Source of the DNA: Dichomitus squalens LYAD-421 SS1
Lineage: Eukaryota; Basidiomycota; Agaricomycetes; Polyporales; Polyporaceae
DNA length: 64,000 nucleotides
NCBI RefSeq assembly: GCF_000275845.1
Contig: NW_006766904.1
Span: 186,001 to 250,000 of the forward strand
Reading direction: 5' to 3'
The position numbers and the translations under genes are program-made. Under the pieces are notes generated by a model. That model searched no databases. It saw nothing but the letters and a program-made list of their open reading frames with translations, and was not told where the DNA came from. This document shows, one piece after another, positions 59,101-64,000 of the stretch (positions within the stretch are counted from its first letter, which is position 1; each line of letters opens with the position of its first letter).

Positions 59101-60648
59101 ATCACTCCCAGAACCAGAGATGGGCACTGCGAGAGATACACTGCTCAACACGCACGCCCAAAAGCATGGGGTACGATAACGTCACCCACAATCACCTACA
59201 CCCCCAAAACAAAACACGAGCTCAGCATCGTCTACCTCGCATCAGACGACAATGCACATAGGCACGCACCGTTCCCACGCATGCCGATCGTGAACACGCC
59301 TTCATACGGCCTCGCGCGTTCCGCGCCGACCTTCCAGAAGTTGTACACGTTCTGCTGGTTCGCCGCGTAGTCCCATGGTCCCACTCCGAAGAGGTTCCAC
59401 TCGACCGGCACTGAGCGCATCATCGGTTCCTCGTGGCTTGTACCCATGACGATCCCATACCAGTCGGCGAGGGGCTGGTTCTGGACGTCGTCGATGCAGA
59501 ACGCACTGTGTGCGCACGGTGAGTCTCGGCTTCAGGTGGGACGCGGTCACGTGGCAAGGGACGCATACCTGCTCCATTGTGCTGCGCGTTCGAGTAACAA
59601 ATGACATGATTTGGTGTTGAGCCGCATAGTACGACAACTCGAGAAGAAACGTACCTGGCCAGAGGTAATTTCCTCGCATCCGTAGAATCAACTCAAACCT
59701 GACCGCCGATGTGAGGAAGGCTCATCCAGAACTGCGCAAAGATAACACGCACAGCTTCGTGTAGAAGAAATGGTTGAACGGCGAGCCGGTGAGCGGAGCC
59801 CCAGTGCCGTTCGTGAATTTTTCCATCGCCCAGTTCTGGAGCGCAGGCTGTTCATCGTTCAAGAAGATGCCGCGGTACTTCACCGTCGGAGTACCGTGCG
59901 AGCATCCCGACGAGTTCACGAACAACGCGTTATGTTTCGTGGTCGGTACGTCCGCCCACCTATTCCGGCAGTCAGATCACCTGCATCCTCTATCGCACCT
60001 ACTCTCCAGTAGGATGGACATGGCCTTAGGACATACCAATACCAAGGCGAGACACCTGACGCGCAAAGAAGAACGATGAGCCACAGCGCCGCGTGGTGCA
60101 CCCAAGTTGGTATGTCTATACGTACCGAACTGTTCAGAGTGGTCGTAAAGCGCGAACATCGTCCCACGCCTGTCCGCGCCGATCATGACATACGCGCTCT
60201 TGATCCCCGGGAGCGGGTCTGCAACCTCCTTCGCCATGAAGGCCTCCCACTTGCCCTGGACGGAAGACACATCGAGCTTCGTGCGGTTCACGATCTCGTC
60301 GATGAGGGACGACCTGCCCAGAGTGCCGATGATGACGGCCGTGTTGGAACCAAAGGACGTCGAATTGAACATGAGGGACGATGCTCGCGAAGTGGTGATA
60401 TTCCTGAGCGTAGGTTTGACTCCAGTAACGGCCTCGATGTCAGAAGCGAAGTCAGTGGCTGCGCGTTGGACAGCAGGCCATTCATCAGGAGACAGCAGGA
60501 TAGGAGCAGCCTTGCCGCTGTTCACGATCGTGAACGCTGAGGGTGAGGACTTGAACGCGACGCATGTGTCCTGACCAATTCCCAAGACGCTTCCTGCGAA
60601 CGCAAGTAGGCCAAGGACGGCCAGTTTGACCTGGCGACGAGTAGCCAT
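56194..60648 (-). CDS. Secreted GH115 xylan alpha-1,2-glucuronidase
   Basis: A full-length GH115 gene split by many short introns; I could follow the exons from the start at 60648 to the stop at 56194. The N-terminus has a signal peptide (KLAVLGLLAFAGSVLG). In order come the N-terminal domain (ILLSPDEWPAVQRAATDF, YVMIGADRRGTMFALYDHSE), the catalytic barrel (VSPWYWWADVP, HGTPTVKYRGIFLNDEQP, LRMRGNYLWPA, YGIVMGTSHEEPM, EGYYDEGMTVPDDAVILWSD, NRTGGSGVYYH, VDYVGDPRDYKW), the helical domain (STAVNRDATNIWILNVGDLKP), and the C-terminal beta domain ending DTGGMLPSYLGPPESIRA. GH115 enzymes remove (4-O-methyl)glucuronic acid side chains from glucuronoxylan, so this is a hemicellulose-degrading enzyme exported from the hypha. 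Some splice sites were set by family pattern rather than uniquely. Confidence 0.92.
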
Positions 60649-61484
60649 GATGCAGTCAAGCTGAAGAGCCGGTCAGAGACGGCTTCGAGCTTGTGCAGCC
60701 CGAGGTTTTATGCGCCCGAGTATTATTGCACGCACTGCATACACGCTAGCGGAGATCAAGTCTATGGACCGTCCCCATGACCAGGAGAAGACGAGGAGCT
60801 CGAAGCGGAGCGACTTCGGGAAGTGCGTTGTCTAGTGCACGAGGACGCGTTACGTGAAGTCTCGAAACATCCAAGACAAGGGTGGCTGGCCGTGCAGGGC
60901 AAGTCGATGGACTGAGCGGCCAGTCAGCGTATGATATGCCGACGGTCCGCGGTAGGGAGTGTCACCTGATCACCACCGCATCACGGGCACAGGACGATGA
61001 GCGCAATCGCCGCTTGCGAAGATGCAGGAGTTATTTTGAGCTCCGGGGTTTCAAGAAAACGCTACAAAACCCGAGCCCCGCATCGCTCTCCTGGGGCATT
61101 AGAAGACCTGGAGGTGGAGTACGCCAAAATGCATAAATTGCTGAAACACTCACGAGTCAAACAAAATACGTCCCAAGAGGACTTCTTGTGCTGTGTCGTT
61201 GAAACATAGCTGCAGAACCCGTGCTCTCGCTGCGACTTGATGCAGGCCTCTCGTAGGACAAGCATCACACTTCCAAGGCAGGCTCAAGGTTCCGTCAGAA
61301 TCTCGAGGTACGGGAGGAGAAACTTAGAATCTAGCATCAAATGCATTGGCTATAATTACCGGACAAGCGCCGCCTACGACATGATAGGCACCGTACTACA
61401 CTGACATACAGTGGCCGAAGTCAGCAGACGATATGCGTCATATGGGACGTCTTGGCTCACTAGCATGTCATTCAAAGGGCCTCA
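60649..61484. other. Intergenic, GH115 promoter side
   Basis: Upstream region of the GH115 gene and 3' side of the next minus-strand gene. No repeat, RNA gene or clear regulatory motif was identified by eye. Confidence 0.4.
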
Positions 61485-62440
61485 TCAGACCTTCGGGGGT
61501 GGCGGAGGTGGCTCCTCCGTATCCGCTTCAAAGAGCCCTGTGCGCTGGGCGACAGATTCCGCTGCTTGCTCCGCCGGAGATGCGGCTTTCCGCAGACGTT
61601 CTGCTCTGATGGCTAGCGGCTCGGAGTCTCCAAGTCGCTCGTTATCGTCATCGTAGTCGTCGTCTAGGAATTCTCGTGCTGACGGCCCGTCATCGACCGA
61701 CAGCCGTATGCGACCTTCTCCTTGATTCCAGGTCTCTAGTCTAAAACGAGTGACGGTCAGTATCGGTACCGCGATACACAAATTTAACATCCTAGAAGCG
61801 TGCTTCTTTGCCGCCAAATGTTCCTCGTACGCCCCGGTAACACCTCGCCACCTCCATGCAAGACAACAGAACGGAGATATACAAGAGTTACTCACCGGTG
61901 CGCAACGACCGTCCTAATTGCAGATGCCCGGCGCCACAGGAGGAACAGTCCACACAATGTGCATGTTGTGAACAAGAAGATTATGGGGAAGCTGCCGAGG
62001 GGCTCCTCTTTCGTGCTTGGTCGAGGGTCTGGACTTGGGTAAGCATATCAGACCAACATCCACAAAACGCGAGAGCACCTGTTCAATCCGCGAGGGATTG
62101 AACCGATGCAGAGGGGAAATCCCTCTGTCTCCTGCAAAACGACGTCCGCACACTAGCGCGGGCGTCACGGGCTCCGCGGGGCTATAAGTCTGTAGTGCGT
62201 ACCTGCGCGGGTGTGTATGACAGCCATTCCACGGGTATACTGGAAGCCGACAGTGTGTGTAGGATTCCCAGCTCTCAGAAAAAGGATGAAGGCTATCTTC
62301 CAGGAGCGAATGGTCGAGGGGAAGCAAGAGGAGTGATTGTGAGTACGAGGTCTGGTCGCCGGGGCGCAAGGGCGTGTCTCCAGGTGCACCGAGTTTCTCG
62401 GGATAGCCCAGCCACGTGGCACATTGGGCCAAGTGTATTC
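61485..62440 (-). pseudogene. C-terminal part of a single-pass membrane protein, 5' end missing
   Basis: The last exon (61743-61485) and the one before it join through a GTGAGT...TTTTAG intron to give a Pro-rich linker (PDPRPSTKEEPLG), a transmembrane helix (SFPIIFLFTTCTLCGLFLLW), RRASAIR, and an acidic cytosolic tail (REFLDDDYDDDNERL) ending PPPPPPKV. Upstream pieces at about 62160-62430 look like exons (reading LGAPGDTPLRPGDQTS; a linker EPVTPAL), but no N-terminal domain or start is found before the transposon at 62559. The layout would fit the C-terminus of a type I membrane enzyme such as a kexin, but that is a weak guess. Confidence 0.45.
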
Positions 62441-62558
62441 TAGCCTTGACTCAGCGAGAGGTTCATGAACTGTAGACCATCATATTTGCATTAGGGCACA
62501 CAGAGGGGAACTATTCCACTATGGTTCTGAATTAAGTACTTGTATTTACTCCGTTCTA

Positions 62559-62704
62559 CAGTGCTTTGCAAAAGAGATTGCAGTGCGAAGCGCGCAAAAT
62601 CCTGTTTAGGCGTGTTCAATTCTTGTCGCTCGCTCATTTCCTCGCGCGCCTACCGGGCGTCTGCCTACCTGGATTCAAGGTCAGATCAAGCGCCTGTAGC
62701 ACAG
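62559..62704 (+). repeat. Left long inverted repeat of foldback MITE
   Basis: Near-identical inverted copy of 63074-63215. Confidence 0.75.
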
Positions 62705-63073
62705 CCGCACAGGCAGCGGTGCAGCGAGATCGACGTTTTCGTCCTATGCTAGGTTTGTTATGCCCAGAAAATCTGTCCAGAAAGTGGATGGAGACGTCGG
62801 CAGATCGCTATAGGCTTGTTGACCGAGAATAATTGTACACAATGCGCCCAAATCGGAACCAGATTCGGCACGACACGCTTCTCTGGCCACCTGGGGTTGC
62901 CACTGTAAGCCTGATGGCAATTGGACTCAAAACCTTGCGGGACGACTCCGCGTCTCGAGTCATGGAGCTCACTATCTTTCAAATCGTTAAGCTTTCGCGT
63001 CGCTCCTCAGTCCCAGCTCGCGACGCTCATGCGGTCGTGTTGCACCCGCTGCCTGCGCACCTCTGCTCGCTGT

Positions 63074-63215
63074 GCTACAGGCGCTTGATCTGACCTTGAA
63101 TCCAGGTAGGCAGACGCCCGGTAGGCGCGCGAGGAAATGAGCGAGCGACAAGAATTGAACACGCCTAAACAGGATTTTGCGCGCTTCGCACTGCAATCTT
63201 TGTTGCAAAGCACTG
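63074..63215 (-). repeat. Right long inverted repeat of foldback MITE
   Basis: Near-identical inverted copy of 62559-62704; followed by the TA target site. Confidence 0.75.
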
Positions 63216-63394
63216 TAATATGCTCTACTAGACTGTATTTATCCACTGTTGAATTAGCTCAACAAACCTCATGTTCGGCGGCTAGTCTGTCTATTACTGG
63301 TAAACTGGGCGCCGGTGCTTTGTTCGTAATTACCAGCGGCTCATACCATCTATTACGCGTGATAGATCTGTTGCACCGCGTTCTCCGCTTCGTC

Positions 63395-64000
63395 AGGCTC
63401 TCGTGCGCATCCCTGAACATTTGAGCTACGAAGAGGCGTCAACCCTTCCATGTGCTGCTCTTACCGCCTACAATGGCCTCTTTGGCGGCAAGCCCACCTT
63501 GAAGGGCGGTGACATTGTCCTAGTCCAAGGCACCGGAGGCGTCTCGATCTTCGGTCTGCAAATCGCCGTCGCTTCGGGTGCAACCGTCATCGCCACGTCG
63601 TCCTCGGACAAGAAGCTCGAGATTGCGAAGAAGCTCGGTGCCAAGCACGTGATCAACTACAAGACGACGCCGAAATGGGAGGAGGAGTTTCTCAAGCTCA
63701 CGAACGGCCGCGGCATTGACCATGTCCTCGAGGTCGGTGGCCCAGCTACGGTCATTCAGTCCGCAAAGGCGACGAGGTATGGAGGCAACTTATCCGTCAT
63801 CGGCATCGTGGCAGGGGTATGCAAAGATCTACTTGATGAGGGGTTCCAAGAGGACCGATGACTCATCTAGCCAGGGGACGCCAGCCAGCTGCCCTTGTTC
63901 GTCCATGGCAAGGGTCTCCACTACCGCGGTATCATCATTGGTTCTCGCCAACAGTGCGTTCATCTCTGGCAACCTCTAGTGATTGTGGGCTGACGGCAAC
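63395..64000 (+). CDS. MDR-family zinc-type alcohol dehydrogenase, partial, 5' half absent
   Basis: The first visible exon starts after a TCGTCAG acceptor at 63394 and reads ALVRIPEHLSYEEASTLPC. This is the hinge of medium-chain dehydrogenases that precedes the Rossmann domain. GDIVLVQGTGGVSIFGLQIA gives the nucleotide-binding Gly motif, and DKKLEIAKKLGAKHVINYKT and GIDHVLEVGG follow as expected. An intron (from 63817, GTATGC, to CATCTAG at 63870) leads to DASQLPLFVHGKGLHYRGI, after which a GTGCGT donor at about 63952 sends the gene past the window edge. The N-terminal GroES-like catalytic domain (about 150 residues) is not present in the preceding 950 bp, which is largely MITE. The gene is therefore 5'-truncated or wrongly joined. 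Confidence 0.75.

Larger units (their letters stand above)
62559..63215. mobile_element. Foldback Tc1/mariner-type MITE with about 145-bp inverted repeats
   Basis: The ends start CAGTGCTTTGCAA in inverted orientation, flanked by TA on both sides (62557-62558 and 63216-63217). The inverted repeats (62559-62704 and 63074-63215) are almost identical over about 145 bp, differing mainly near base 14. They include the CCTGTTTAGGC word also present in the mariner-type element at 38501. There is no transposase. The high arm identity suggests recent insertion or gene conversion between the arms. Confidence 0.75.

Overview
This is a nuclear window from a filamentous basidiomycete, most likely a wood-decay Agaricomycete. 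The genes are broken by many 50-70 nt introns with GTRNGY donors and YAG acceptors. Coding exons are GC-rich. The recognisable genes are typical of that group: a GH115 xylan glucuronidase, HET-domain and F-box proteins, Ser/Thr-rich single-pass membrane proteins, ASF1, FES1 and a DHHC acyltransferase. All gene models were spliced by hand from the sequence; most were checked for canonical splice sites and continuous reading phase.

Left part (1-16.7 kb): a partial gene runs off the left edge on the minus strand. It is followed by about 16 kb with no gene I can support, holding a 1,057-bp CACTA-type non-autonomous element (5356-6412), a 103-bp MITE-like repeat (16074-16176) and broken or unassigned coding fragments. 

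Middle (16.7-47.2 kb): a dense gene region. In order: an MPP6-like exosome cofactor (-) divergent from ASF1 (+); a double-HET protein (+); an F-box protein (+); three tandem paralogous membrane proteins (-); a small RNase P/MRP subunit (-); a DHHC palmitoyltransferase (+) convergent with FES1 (-); a candidate small membrane protein (+); a Tc1/mariner-type MITE carrying an assembly gap with duplicated flanks; and two multi-pass membrane proteins (+). The second of these has a 1.4-kb intron filled with repeats.

Right part (47.2-64 kb): a sparse stretch with a 110-residue Zn2Cys6 protein and gene fragments, then ornithine aminotransferase (-) and a secreted GH115 alpha-glucuronidase (-). At the right edge a foldback mariner MITE sits between two head-to-head genes that both lack their 5' halves: a membrane-protein tail (-) and an MDR alcohol dehydrogenase (+), which continues past the window.

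The genes do not form an obvious pathway or biosynthetic cluster. The most distinctive features are the fused pair of HET modules, the tandem membrane-receptor-like family with C-terminal PPxY motifs, and the transposon-associated gene truncations.
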